This document shows positions 34,090-42,283 of a DNA stretch of 64,000 nucleotides, in pieces (the stretch's first letter is position 1; every line of letters starts with the position of its first letter). This DNA comes from Labrenzia sp. OB1 (GTDB lineage: Bacteria; Pseudomonadota; Alphaproteobacteria; Rhizobiales; Stappiaceae), in NCBI RefSeq assembly GCF_001624695.1, contig NZ_JSEP01000013.1, positions 1 to 64,000 of the forward strand, written 5' to 3'. The translations under genes were made by a program, and so were the position numbers. Under the pieces are notes generated by a model that saw nothing but the letters and a program-made list of their open reading frames with translations, had not been told where the DNA came from and searched no databases.

Positions 34090-34851
34090 TTACTGCAGAA
34101 ACCAGCGAATGGTGACATTGGCGGCGATGGTTTCCTCGCCGGCCTCAACCGGTACCGGTCCCGCCTTGGACATCAGCATGCTTTCCGCGCGCATCATCAT
34201 CGGTTGCGGCATCTGGATGCCGGTTTCGGCAATCGAAGCAATGGGTCCGAGTTCGACACCTGCGGCGGCGGCAAAGATCTCCGCCTTGTGGCGTGCGGCC
34301 TCGACGGCTTTTTTGCGGGCCTCGTCCAGTTTGTCCTGCGGGTCGCTGACTTCGAAGCGGATATTGTCCACCGAATTGGCGCCGCTCTCCACCACCAGGG
34401 TCAGGAGATCGCCGAGCCTGCCAAGATCGCGCACATTGACCTCAACTCCGTTTCGGACTTCATAGCCGACGATATTCGGCTGCCGGTCTGATGGATTTTC
34501 GAACCGCTCGTAACGTGGCTGGATGGAGAAACCCCGGGTCTGGATATCTCTGGCCTCGATTCCGCCGCCCTTGATCGCCGCGATGACCTTGGCAATTGCC
34601 GCGGAGTTCTGCGAAAGAGCTTCGGCCGCGGTGTCTGCGCCGGTGACCACATTGGTGTTGATGACGGCCATGTCCGGCGCAACGGAGACGGTTCCCTGAC
34701 CTTCCATTGTGATACTGCCCGCGGCCGAAGCAGTTTCCTGGGCAAGAGCCGGGGTGTGGACGGCAAGGGCGGCAGCAAGGCTGGCTGCGAGCGCGACCCG
34801 GCGGGTGAGGCCCAGGCTGCTCCGCGCCAGGCGGGAACGCGAAATGGTCAT
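34090..34851 (-). CDS. SIMPL (DUF541) domain periplasmic protein
   Basis: The 253-residue protein begins with a signal peptide (basic RSRLARSSLGLTRR, then VALAASLAAALAVHTPALA, cleavage near ALA-QE). The SIMPL/DUF541 domain follows (ITMEGQGTVSVAPDMAVINTNVVTGADTAAEALSQNSAAIAKVI; VGYEVRNGVEVNVRDLGRLGDLL). Homologues are periplasmic or outer-membrane associated and linked to oxidative-stress tolerance (YggE type), with no known enzymatic activity. It follows the PerM-like gene on the same strand with a 120-nt gap. Confidence 0.88.
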   Translation of the reverse strand: MTISRSRLARSSLGLTRRVALAASLAAALAVHTPALAQETASAAGSITMEGQGTVSVAPDMAVINTNVVTGADTAAEALSQNSAAIAKVIAAIKGGGIEARDIQTRGFSIQPRYERFENPSDRQPNIVGYEVRNGVEVNVRDLGRLGDLLTLVVESGANSVDNIRFEVSDPQDKLDEARKKAVEAARHKAEIFAAAAGVELGPIASIAETGIQMPQPMMMRAESMLMSKAGPVPVEAGEETIAANVTIRWFLQ

Positions 34852-34971
34852 GATAAATTCCTTTTCCAGAAAGCCATATCAAGCGGAAACATTGTCCCGC
34901 TTTAAGGCAGGGGCAAGGCCTGCCGGTTCAGCCCGCATTCAGGTTTCCAAAGCTCCACCGGAGGTGCCGGA

Positions 34972-36084
34972 TCACTTGGCCTGCGAAGATTCCTCCGCAC
35001 CATCCAGGCCGATGTCGCCCGTCTGCGACAGGAGCACTGCAATCGGCCGTGACGCCTCGAAACGGGCGCAGACGATGACGATCATCACGGTGAGCGGCAC
35101 GCACAGGACCATGCCGACCACGCCCCAGATAGCCCCCCAGAAGGCCAGCGACAGCATGATCACCAGGCCGGACAGATTGAGGTTGGACCCCATCAGCCGC
35201 GGCTCGACAAAGTTGCCGACCGAAAACTGAATCAGGCCGAGCCCTGTGGCGATGGCGATGAAGGGGCCGAGCGTATCGTAGTAGACAATCGCCAGCAGGC
35301 TCGGGAAAACCACCCCGATGAGGGACCCGATGGTCGGGATATAGTTGAGCACAAAAGCGATGAAACCGAACAGGGCCGCGTAGGGCAGTCCGATGACGAT
35401 CAGCACGAGGCTGGTCAGGAGGCCGGTGGCGATGGAGACCGACGTCTTGATGGAGAAGTAATGCATGATGGACCGGTTGATTTCGGCGCGCATCGCGAAG
35501 GCTGCCCGGGCCTTCTCCGTATTCGGAAAGAGCTTTTCGAACTTTCTGTCGAATGTGGACTGTTCGAGGAGCAGAAACAGAACGTAGATGAAGACAAGGC
35601 TGGCGGAACTCGCAAGTGCTGTAACCAGACCTGCACCGGCGGTGACCATGCGCGGCACGATCGAATCGGGAAACAGATCCTTGAGCTCTATCGGATCGTT
35701 GAGCTTGAAATAGGAAGATGTCTGATTGAAGACATCCTCCAGCCGTCTCTGATAGGTGGGAGCGTCCTGGGCAAGCTGGGTGAGATTGACGGTCACGATA
35801 TCCAGCACGAAGGTGCCGACCGCGAATATGCTCAAGAGAGCCAGCGGAAAGGCAATGAAACGCGGCAGGCTCCAGCGGCCGATGGTCACGCGCCCGAAAA
35901 CATGCGACAGCGCGTTGATCATGTACCAGACGATGAGAGCGATGACGAAAGGCAGCAGCAGCGAGCGGCCGACAACCAGCAGCCAACCGATCATGCTCAC
36001 AAGCATGAGGCTGAGCGTGAGGGAAAAGAGCGGTGATCGCATGAGGGCTCCGGCAGGTGATTCAGTCATTGCTTTCAACGTCAT
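34972..36084 (-). CDS. AI-2E/PerM-family membrane protein
   Basis: The 370-residue protein fits the AI-2E transporter (PerM/TqsA) family. Two N-terminal helices (SPLFSLTLSLMLVSMIGWLLVVGRSLLLPFVIALIVWYMIN) precede a soluble segment with the QDAPTYQRRLEDVF pattern and a helical C-terminal half (GLPYAALFGFIAFVLNYIPTIGSLIGVVFPSLLAI; PRLMGSNLNLSGLVIMLSLAFWGAIWGVVGMVLCVPL). Family members export small molecules or Na+/H+; substrate is unknown. The start could instead be the ATG at 36069. Confidence 0.88.
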   Translation of the reverse strand: MTLKAMTESPAGALMRSPLFSLTLSLMLVSMIGWLLVVGRSLLLPFVIALIVWYMINALSHVFGRVTIGRWSLPRFIAFPLALLSIFAVGTFVLDIVTVNLTQLAQDAPTYQRRLEDVFNQTSSYFKLNDPIELKDLFPDSIVPRMVTAGAGLVTALASSASLVFIYVLFLLLEQSTFDRKFEKLFPNTEKARAAFAMRAEINRSIMHYFSIKTSVSIATGLLTSLVLIVIGLPYAALFGFIAFVLNYIPTIGSLIGVVFPSLLAIVYYDTLGPFIAIATGLGLIQFSVGNFVEPRLMGSNLNLSGLVIMLSLAFWGAIWGVVGMVLCVPLTVMIVIVCARFEASRPIAVLLSQTGDIGLDGAEESSQAK

Positions 36085-36381
36085 TTAGAACGGAAACCAA
36101 AGGCAAACGGAACCGGTTTTTGTCATCAGGCGCGGGAGCGGGCGTCCCTCCGGCGTTCCGCTTCACTCTTTCCCGGACTTTTTCCCACAAAGGCCGCAAA
36201 GCTCTTGCTCCGGAAAACTGCCGTGGTATAGGAAAACCTGAAGCGCGAGTTGCCCCTTTCGGCGACGAACCGCTCCGGGGCATCCTGTCATCGCACGTGT
36301 GCAGACAAGACGCACCGGCACCTGAAAACCGATCAGCTCCCATGCTCTTGTATGACTGCATATGAGGCGGGGTTGATCCAG

Positions 36382-36458
36382 GGGCCTGTAGCTCAACTGG
36401 TTAGAGCCGTCCGCTCATAACGGATTGGTTGGGGGTTCGAGTCCCTCCGGGCCCACCA
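36382..36458 (+). tRNA. tRNA-Ile (anticodon CAT, read as lysidine-modified Ile2)
   Basis: A 77-nt cloverleaf is visible: acceptor GGGCCTG pairs with CGGGCCC, the D-arm contains TAGCTCAACTGGTTAGAGC, the anticodon loop is CTCATAA, the T-arm contains GGGTTCGAGTCCC, and the 3' end is ACCA. CAT could be Met or Ile2. The acceptor stem with C4-G69 and C5-G68 resembles tRNA-Ile2 (TilS substrate) more than initiator or elongator Met. Its 3' half is the integration site of the adjacent element. Confidence 0.88.
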
Positions 36459-37666
36459 CTCCTCTTTTGAGGTGTTGATTTTTCTGCATTTTTTTCTCTT
36501 TTTGTCTCACTGGATTTGACAGGGGAAGAAAGTGGGACATTTTTCTGTTCCGTTGATTTTTCGAGACGGTCATAGGCGTCTTGCGCCAGCACTACTTGCT
36601 TAGCCTGTTTGGTGTAGATTCGAGCGGTCTTGGGGTCTTTCCAGCCAAACACAGCCATGAGCTGGTATTCAGAAGCTCCAGCTTCGGCCAGTACGGTCGC
36701 GGCAGATTTCCGGAGGCCGTGTGATGAGCATTGCTTCAGGCCTACATCGTCGCACCACTCGCGCATTTTGTTGCCAAAGCCGTTTGAGCTGAATGGTTTG
36801 CCGTACTCGGTTGTCAGAAATGTTTTTTGGTTTTCTGGCGCGTGTTTAAGCGCATATGCGAGCGCTCTTGTTATCGGCAGGACCAGCAGTTCTTTCCCTT
36901 TTCCTTTGTGCGGGACAAACCTAATCGTATTTCCTTCAATATTGTCGGGGCCGAGTTTGACGAGATCCGATCTTCGAATACCAAGATTATAAAGCAATTC
37001 AAAAGCTAAGCGCGCTGGAGTGCCGTGCTGGTAGTGTTCTCGAAAGGCGGCGATTTCATCGGTTGACCACATATGAAAACCATCAGAATCATTAATGTAG
37101 GTTACCTTTGCTGCCGGATTCTGTGACAAGGGGTAGTGGGAGGTGACTTGATCGTTGCCCATTGCCCAATAGAAAAGGGCTCTAAGGTATTTGACGAGTT
37201 TATCGGCAGCGCCGGGTGTTTCGCGACGTTTCATTTGGCTGGCTTCCACATCATCTTTTCTAAGCTTCTGAAAGGGGAGATGGCCCACAGCGTCGCAATA
37301 GCGTCCTAATACACTACGCTTGTCCCGCTGTGTGTCAGGGGCCTGTTGTTGAAAGACCTTCGAACGTTGGTATTGATTGAACAGCCAGCCAATTGAGCCT
37401 GGCTTCCATTCTTCAGAACGCTTTTCTGCCGAACGGTCAACGTCTCCCGCCATCACACGATGATATTCAGTGCTGAATGCCTCGGTGACGCTGCCACTGT
37501 CATCCAGATAGGGAGACTTCATTCGATACTTGGGTATGCCTTGTCGACGCAGATAAAACCGAACGTTGCCGTGCCGATCCACATCTGCTGAAAGGTATTT
37601 GAACGGGATCTTTTTCCGATTAGCCAACCGTGTGGTCGAACGGATTCTTGGTGTCTTCATTGTCAA
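36401..37666 (-). CDS. tyrosine integrase of a tRNA-integrated island
   Basis: The 421-residue phage-type integrase has an N-terminal SAM-like arm region and a catalytic domain with the first Arg (LLYNLGIRRSDLVKLG), HGLRKSAATVLAEAG (His-x-x-Arg) and the nucleophile Tyr in TARIYTKQ. The C-terminus (GGPGGTRTPNQSVMSGRL) is encoded by the antisense strand of the tRNA-Ile gene, and the stop lies inside the tRNA, which marks the attachment site. It overlaps the upstream excisionase-like gene by 47 nt. Codon use is AT-richer than the chromosome. Confidence 0.92.
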   Translation of the reverse strand: MTMKTPRIRSTTRLANRKKIPFKYLSADVDRHGNVRFYLRRQGIPKYRMKSPYLDDSGSVTEAFSTEYHRVMAGDVDRSAEKRSEEWKPGSIGWLFNQYQRSKVFQQQAPDTQRDKRSVLGRYCDAVGHLPFQKLRKDDVEASQMKRRETPGAADKLVKYLRALFYWAMGNDQVTSHYPLSQNPAAKVTYINDSDGFHMWSTDEIAAFREHYQHGTPARLAFELLYNLGIRRSDLVKLGPDNIEGNTIRFVPHKGKGKELLVLPITRALAYALKHAPENQKTFLTTEYGKPFSSNGFGNKMREWCDDVGLKQCSSHGLRKSAATVLAEAGASEYQLMAVFGWKDPKTARIYTKQAKQVVLAQDAYDRLEKSTEQKNVPLSSPVKSSETKREKNAEKSTPQKRSGGPGGTRTPNQSVMSGRL

Positions 37667-37877
37667 TGACGGAGTTTGTTTCGGTTAGGTCGTGGAGGCT
37701 TGACTGAAGGTCTTGGACTACCCATCGCCTTAACCCGCCGATTTTATAACCCTTGGGCATCCAACCGCGGCCGATCCACGTGTCGAAGGTTGTCGGTGAA
37801 ATGTCGAACATGTCGGCAGCGGTCGAACGGCTAACAGCCAATTTTGCAGATCGAGTGTGTTTCTTTTGGTGGGGCAT
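37620..37877 (-). CDS. excisionase-like HTH protein 1
   Basis: The 85-residue protein has a MerR/AlpA-like HTH (AVSRSTAADMFDISPTTFDTWIGRGWMPKGYKIGGLRRWVVQDL) of the kind used as phage or island excisionases (Xis/AlpA). It sits directly upstream of, and overlaps, the integrase. It probably directs recombination or represses the integrase; this is inference from location and fold. Confidence 0.75.
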   Translation of the reverse strand: MPHQKKHTRSAKLAVSRSTAADMFDISPTTFDTWIGRGWMPKGYKIGGLRRWVVQDLQSSLHDLTETNSVIDNEDTKNPFDHTVG

Positions 37878-37901
37878 GACATTAGGAAATTTGAATGGAA
37901 T

Positions 37902-38102
37902 TTACGTGCGGATTTCGACGTTATTCTTGACGCTTGGTTCAAACGTGTTTCGAGAAACCAGTTCGTCAATAGCTCCAACGGGCAGGTAGAACGTCCCGTC
38001 AATTTTAACGTATCGGATTGCCTTCTTTCTGATCCATGATCGAATGCGTGCCTCAGTGAAGACCGTTCGTTCAGCTGCTTCTTTCAACGTTTCAAGGTCC
38101 AT
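37902..38102 (-). CDS. excisionase-like small DNA-binding protein 2
   Basis: The 66-residue product (MDLETLKEAAERTVFTEARIRSWIRKKAIRYVKIDGTFYLPVGAIDELVSR) is a compact winged-HTH-like protein resembling excisionase/helix-turn-helix DNA-binding proteins. The ATG at 38102 has GAGGAG 5-6 nt upstream and is preferred over longer versions. It is divergent from the phage-type repressor and precedes the first excisionase-like gene by 24 nt, so the three genes probably form one transcript with the integrase. Confidence 0.65.
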   Translation of the reverse strand: MDLETLKEAAERTVFTEARIRSWIRKKAIRYVKIDGTFYLPVGAIDELVSRNTFEPSVKNNVEIRT

Positions 38103-38174
38103 GGAACTCCTCATTTTTACAAATTGGGGCGGTTCAGATAAATTATCCTGAAAAGTTGTTTTTGCAACCAAAAA

Positions 38175-38190
38175 AGACGCGTTTGCGTCT
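38175..38190. promoter_or_regulatory. putative repressor operator of the island control region
   Basis: A perfect inverted repeat AGACGC-GTTT-GCGTCT lies in the 104-nt divergent promoter region between the excisionase-like operon and the XRE repressor, 16 nt before the repressor start. It is a candidate binding site for that repressor. Confidence 0.55.
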
Positions 38191-38206
38191 ATTGTGGATA
38201 TTTACC

Positions 38207-38599
38207 ATGGAAATATGTCAGCGCTTGTTTGAGGTTCGGAAAGAGCTGAAAAAGAGCCAACTTCAGATGGCCGAAGAACTCGGAATATCGGGAACGGCTT
38301 ACAAGACGTATGAAAAAGGGACAAAGAGCCTGCCGTTACAGGTCGTGATTGATCTTCACGAAAAGCACAATATTTCAGTATCTTGGCTGATTTTAGGAGG
38401 TGGTCAGATGAAAGATCTGCCTCCAGTTGGTTTGGTTAGGAACGCGTATCTAGCGGCTAAAACTTTTCAGGAGGAATGCAACTTAAGCATGGATCTAGAG
38501 GAAGAGGCGAATTTGATTCAAAAAATGTTCGCAAGACTCTATCAAGAAGCCAACAAAAGAGAAGAAGTCGTAAATATAGAAGAGCGCAAGACGGTCTAG
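38207..38599 (+). CDS. XRE-family phage-type repressor
   Basis: The 130-residue protein has an N-terminal Cro/CI HTH (QRLFEVRKELKKSQLQMAEELGISGTAYKTYEKGTKSLPLQVVIDLHEKHNISVSWLILGGG) and a short helical tail. It faces away from the excisionase/integrase genes, as island maintenance repressors do. The start at 38207 begins the HTH directly. No LexA-type protease domain is present, so it is not a self-cleaving CI. Confidence 0.8.
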   Translation: MEICQRLFEVRKELKKSQLQMAEELGISGTAYKTYEKGTKSLPLQVVIDLHEKHNISVSWLILGGGQMKDLPPVGLVRNAYLAAKTFQEECNLSMDLEEEANLIQKMFARLYQEANKREEVVNIEERKTV

Positions 38600-38603
38600 G
38601 TTT

Positions 38604-39053
38604 ATGAATAAGACAGACGATTATTGGGTCCGGCTTGTTGTCGATGAAGCCAAAAAGAAATTTCAAGATGCGGCCCTGTCGCATGGCTTTATTCTAGAAG
38701 GTTCGGAAATCAAGTCCGCCAAAGAAGATGTTGAGATGCTTAGGTCTCATGCGTTGTATACTGGGTTTTCGGAAAATTGGCGCAAATATGCGTTGCGTGT
38801 AAAGCTCTTGGCGTCGATCTTGCTTCTTATTCCCATTGTTTTTTTAGTCGTTTCCTATCTAAATCTATATGAAATTAGTGAAGTAACTGTAGCTTTGCTT
38901 TTTTTTATGATTCTTTTCGGAGCGGTCTTTCTCTATTTGATTAGCAGAATGGAATTCTACTTTGGTTCTTGGTTGGGAGTCCCCGATCCGACTTGGCGGA
39001 AACCCTTTCGACATGTTTGGCAATTCGTTCCGCCTCGCTGGGAAGCCAAATAG
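38604..39053 (+). CDS. island membrane protein of unknown function
   Basis: The 149-residue product starts 4 nt after the repressor stop and so is probably cotranscribed with it. It has a charged N-terminal ~70 residues and two transmembrane helices (about 72-95, VKLLASILLLIPIVFLVVSYLNLY, and 100-119, VTVALLFFMILFGAVFLYLI), then a short Trp/Pro-rich tail. No family was recognised; superinfection exclusion or immunity roles are only guesses. Confidence 0.6.
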   Translation: MNKTDDYWVRLVVDEAKKKFQDAALSHGFILEGSEIKSAKEDVEMLRSHALYTGFSENWRKYALRVKLLASILLLIPIVFLVVSYLNLYEISEVTVALLFFMILFGAVFLYLISRMEFYFGSWLGVPDPTWRKPFRHVWQFVPPRWEAK

Positions 39054-39142
39054 AGCTGCCGATGTGGGTTCTCAATGCCATATAAATCGTCGTTCGCGCA
39101 TGTCGTGCGACGGGATATTGGTCAACTTATTGTCATTGAATT

Positions 39143-39161
39143 GTGCGTCTGTTTGACGTAC
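39143..39161. promoter_or_regulatory. inverted repeat upstream of the toxin-antitoxin pair
   Basis: Arms GTGCGTC and GACGTAC (6 of 7 complementary) flank a 5-nt spacer, 49 nt before the antitoxin ATG. It is a candidate site for autoregulation by the DUF1778 antitoxin. Confidence 0.4.
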
Positions 39162-39210
39162 ATTGTGCATGGACTTACCCTTCCATGCCACTCAAACAAA
39201 GGAGGCGACT

Positions 39211-39522
39211 ATGTTGGGAGCAACGGATCTCGCGTCTTCTCGGCAAGAGAAGAGCGATGCCAGGCTGAACATACGGACAAAAGCCTCGATTAAGGCGGCG
39301 ATTGAAAAGGCGGCTGAACTTTCTGGTATGGATCTCAGCACATTTACGACGAACGCCGCATTGCTGCGCGCGCAGGATGTGATTTCAGCGCACGAACGGA
39401 CGGTGCTGGCGCCAGTCGATCATGCCGCGTTCTTTGATGCTCTTGAGCGTCCAGCTGCTCCGACAGAGAAGCTGTTGGCCGCGGCAAAGCTGCACAGGGA
39501 GATGGTTGCCGACAGTGAGTGA
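39211..39522 (+). CDS. DUF1778-family antitoxin (TacA-like)
   Basis: The 103-residue protein has the DUF1778 ribbon-helix-helix N-terminus (DARLNIRTKASIKAAIEKAAELSGMDLSTFTTNAALLRAQDVI) and a C-terminal toxin-binding tail (LAPVDHAAFFDALERPAAPTEKLLAAAKLHREM). GGAGG lies 5-9 nt before the ATG. The next gene starts inside its 3' end, the standard layout of TacAT/AtaRT-type toxin-antitoxin pairs. Confidence 0.9.
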   Translation: MLGATDLASSRQEKSDARLNIRTKASIKAAIEKAAELSGMDLSTFTTNAALLRAQDVISAHERTVLAPVDHAAFFDALERPAAPTEKLLAAAKLHREMVADSE

Positions 39523-40057
39523 CATATCGCGGCCTCTCAAGTTCGAGCCGTTCGATCCAGACAAACACGATCGAACGGCTTTTTCATGTGGTGTCGACCA
39601 GGTCGACAATTATTTCAGGAAAACAGCAAACAAGCTCCAGAAAGCCGGAAATGTTCGGGTGTCTGTGCTGCTCGATGCGGACGAGCAATTGCTGGGCTTC
39701 TACGCTGTCAACGCCCATTCAGTCGATTATGCCGAGTTGCCAAAAAAGTATGCTCGAACGCGGCCGATTCACGGTTCAATTCCGGCTGCCTTCATTTCGA
39801 TGATTGGCGTTGATCAGAGGTTCCAGGGGAACGGACTAGGCGGCATTTTGCTCGTTGAGGCCTTGAAAAACCTCGCCCTTGCTTCCGATACGCTCGGCAT
39901 TGCCGTGGTGCTCATGGATGTCCTGGATTGCGGAGATGCGGAGGTAACCAAACGACGGCTGGATCTTTACATCGGGTATGGTTTCAGAAAGCTGGAAAAC
40001 GCACCATTTCGCCTCTTTCTTCCCATTCAGGACGCGCGGGCTTTGCTGAGCCAATGA
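39515..40057 (+). CDS. GNAT-family toxin (TacT-like)
   Basis: The 180-residue acetyltransferase (FEPFDPDKHDRTAFSCGVDQVDNYFRKTANKLQKAGNVRVSVLLDADEQLLGFYAV; SMIGVDQRFQGNGLGGILLVEALKNLALASDTLG) matches GNAT toxins that acetylate aminoacyl-tRNAs and block translation. I place the start at a GTG (39515) that overlaps the antitoxin stop by 8 nt (GTGAGTGA), giving the canonical N-terminus. The antitoxin is expected to bind the toxin and repress the operon. Confidence 0.88.
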   Translation: MSDISRPLKFEPFDPDKHDRTAFSCGVDQVDNYFRKTANKLQKAGNVRVSVLLDADEQLLGFYAVNAHSVDYAELPKKYARTRPIHGSIPAAFISMIGVDQRFQGNGLGGILLVEALKNLALASDTLGIAVVLMDVLDCGDAEVTKRRLDLYIGYGFRKLENAPFRLFLPIQDARALLSQ

Positions 40058-40279
40058 GGTCTCTGCCCCAAGCTGCGCCAAGTTTACTCAGGCACTAATT
40101 TCAGAAATTTATTAACGGCAGCCGCTAATAAACAAAATTGCCATTTTCTTTAATAACGGTGACGTGGTTCCAGTCTCTGGATTGTGAACCGCCCCGAATT
40201 TGCCGGAGACCATTTGGCTTAAGTTATGCGGCCACGGCTGGCGCGGTTCAGTCAAAGCAATTGCCTTGTGGGTCCAAAA

Positions 40280-42115
40280 TCATTCGAAAGCGTCAACGCG
40301 TTCGCGGCAGAGCCTGAGCATTTGCTCGGCCTTGGCGGCGATGTCTTCGTCTATGCCGGGAACATCGGGAATGGTGACCGCATCAATACCCGCCCGAAGC
40401 CCAATAAGGACGGCGTCCATCGCCTGGTTGGCCGCGCCGGCGGTCAAGCCGGCGATCGCTGCCGTCCTGAGGAAATCAGAGCGGCGCAGCCGATTGTCCT
40501 TGCCGTTGATCTTCAGTGCCATGCGATCATGTTCGAGGCCAGGAAAGACGACCGTGGTGACGGCGTCATAGAGCGGCGCGACACGCACGGTTTCGAAGCT
40601 GCGTGTATCCGGCTGGGCGACCTTGAGCAGTGCTAGGTTCTTGAGGTGCATGTCTCCATCGGCAATGAGCCAGGCAAACAAGGCGCGCTTGAGCAGGAGC
40701 AGCAGATCGGCTTCCGGCTCGGATGAGACCGGCCGCACTGCACGCGCGATACGCTCGATCGTGCCGTCATATTTTGCTTCGGGAGGCAGATCGAGAACTG
40801 AACACAAATCCTCAAGCGCTATCCGCCGCTTGTCGTCAGGGGAAGTGCGAATGTCGAAGCGCTCGACAATCAGCGCAGGCGGCATCCCATCCGGCATGGC
40901 AACCAGCGCCGTAGAGGGCGTGTCGAGCCCGGCGTGGCGACCGAGTGCCATGGCGAGAAATTCGATCACCGGCAGTGCTTGGAAGCCGCTTGTCCCGGCG
41001 GGCTTGAGTATATGCGTAAATGGCAGCCCGGTACTGGGAACGAGCTTCCCGTCGTCACCGAGGAACATCGGTGCCTTGATCTGCACTCCGGACAGCCGCG
41101 GTGTGTCGGCGCTGGCGTAAAGGCGCGCGAGCTTCTCTTCAAAGCTGTGCTCGATGTCCCCACGGCCTGGCCCCGCATAGGTGCCGGTGAAGATGCCATC
41201 TGTTTTGAAATCGGTCAGATGACAGGTCAGAATGTCGGCTGGCAAGGCGTCAAGTTCGGCAGCTTTGGTGCTGATGGTGATGTTCGACATGTAGCGCTTG
41301 CCCGAGCGCAAAACGGCGCGTTCGTCGCTTTCCTTGAGAACGCGCTCCAGCCACCCCTCAGGCAGAAGAGAGAGAATGAAAGGCGGTAGCTGGCCGGGAA
41401 CGCGCTGCTGAATCAGTGGCAGATCGAACCCCTTGTCCGGTTTCCAGCGCCATTCAAAGCCGTCATACAAGAGATGCCCGATATGGGTTCCGTGCCAGGC
41501 AACGATGAAATCGAGCGCCGCTTCGTTGCGGATCTCAATTTTGGCGCCGGTATGAAGAAGATAGCGTTCTGCCTGTTCGCCCTCGCGATACCACTGGTTT
41601 TCACGAGCCAGCGCCCATAGGGCATCGGCAGCGGCTTTGGGGCTGCCGTACTCGTCCACCAGTCGCTGTGCGATGTCGGCACGCATTGCTTCATCGATTG
41701 AAGCGGCATGCTCACTGCGCAGGCGAAAGCCTTCGAGAAATCGCTGACGAACGGACGAGACATTGGCGTGGAATTCCCCCATGCCATCATCGATGACGGC
41801 GGTGGCAACGGCAGGGTGTCCGGGTGCCACGTTCTGGATGATTTCCAGGGTTCTGATACGTGTCCGCTGACTGCGCGGCCCGCTTATGAAGAGCCGTCCA
41901 TCGCGCGTCGGGGCAAGTAGGACAGCGCTGGCAGCGGAGAGATAAGCGCGAGGATAGAGATAGCGGGCAATCCGGATGGAATGCCGAAGCACATCGACGT
42001 CCGCATCGGCGCCGGCATCGACGTAGATGCCGCGCATGAGTTGCACAATCTTGCCGGTTTCGGCCTGATAGTGCGCGCGACTTTTGTCGAGATTTTCGCC
42101 AACGAGATAGAGCAA
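40280..42115 (-). CDS. AbiEi-HipA fusion protein
   Basis: The 611-residue protein is longer than ordinary HipA (~440). Residues 1-~130 resemble the AbiEi antitoxin-type winged helix (IVQLMRGIYVDAGADADVDVLRHSIRIARYLYPRAYLSAASAVLL). Residues ~200-611 are a HipA-type Ser/Thr kinase with HILKPAG, IVERFD (416-421), catalytic LIADGDMHLKNLALL (D487) and PLYDAVTT. HipA kinases phosphorylate aminoacyl-tRNA synthetases and cause growth arrest. No separate HipB gene is next to it, so the fused DNA-binding domain may act as built-in regulator; two matched operators lie just upstream. Confidence 0.8.
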   Translation of the reverse strand: MLYLVGENLDKSRAHYQAETGKIVQLMRGIYVDAGADADVDVLRHSIRIARYLYPRAYLSAASAVLLAPTRDGRLFISGPRSQRTRIRTLEIIQNVAPGHPAVATAVIDDGMGEFHANVSSVRQRFLEGFRLRSEHAASIDEAMRADIAQRLVDEYGSPKAAADALWALARENQWYREGEQAERYLLHTGAKIEIRNEAALDFIVAWHGTHIGHLLYDGFEWRWKPDKGFDLPLIQQRVPGQLPPFILSLLPEGWLERVLKESDERAVLRSGKRYMSNITISTKAAELDALPADILTCHLTDFKTDGIFTGTYAGPGRGDIEHSFEEKLARLYASADTPRLSGVQIKAPMFLGDDGKLVPSTGLPFTHILKPAGTSGFQALPVIEFLAMALGRHAGLDTPSTALVAMPDGMPPALIVERFDIRTSPDDKRRIALEDLCSVLDLPPEAKYDGTIERIARAVRPVSSEPEADLLLLLKRALFAWLIADGDMHLKNLALLKVAQPDTRSFETVRVAPLYDAVTTVVFPGLEHDRMALKINGKDNRLRRSDFLRTAAIAGLTAGAANQAMDAVLIGLRAGIDAVTIPDVPGIDEDIAAKAEQMLRLCRERVDAFE

Positions 42116-42122
42116 TCTTCTA

Positions 42123-42152
42123 ACTTTCGCGTATTCAATCTACGAGAAAGTT
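42123..42152 (-). promoter_or_regulatory. operator copy 1 upstream of the AbiEi-HipA gene
   Basis: A 30-nt imperfect inverted repeat: left arm ACTTTCGCGTATT, right arm ending GAGAAAGTT. It lies 8-37 nt before the start codon, overlapping the expected ribosome-binding or promoter-proximal region. Confidence 0.7.
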
Positions 42153-42185
42153 AGGATTATCCGCCTCAAATGTCAAAGAATTATG

Positions 42186-42215
42186 ACTTTCGCGTGTTTC
42201 ATATGCGCAAAAGTT
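42186..42215 (-). promoter_or_regulatory. operator copy 2 upstream of the AbiEi-HipA gene
   Basis: A second 30-nt element with the same organisation (ACTTTCGCGTGTT ... CAAAAGTT), exactly 63 nt from copy 1 centre to centre, that is, six helical turns on the same DNA face. It supports cooperative binding by a dimeric regulator. Confidence 0.7.
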
Positions 42216-42283
42216 TGAATCTTGCCTCAATAGTGCCAAGGGGGCGGACCCATCGATTGCCTGCTTAACGCTGACATCCTCGA

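Noticed and set aside
36382-36458. tRNA-Met assignment for the CAT anticodon
   Set aside because: The acceptor stem (GGGCCTG, with C4-G69 and C5-G68) fits tRNA-Ile2 better; initiator features such as a mismatched 1-72 pair are absent. A Met reading is not fully excluded.
40108-40132. Terminator after the GNAT toxin (TTTATTA...TAATAAA palindrome)
   Set aside because: The central GC part is a continuous palindrome with no room for a normal loop, and no U-tract follows.
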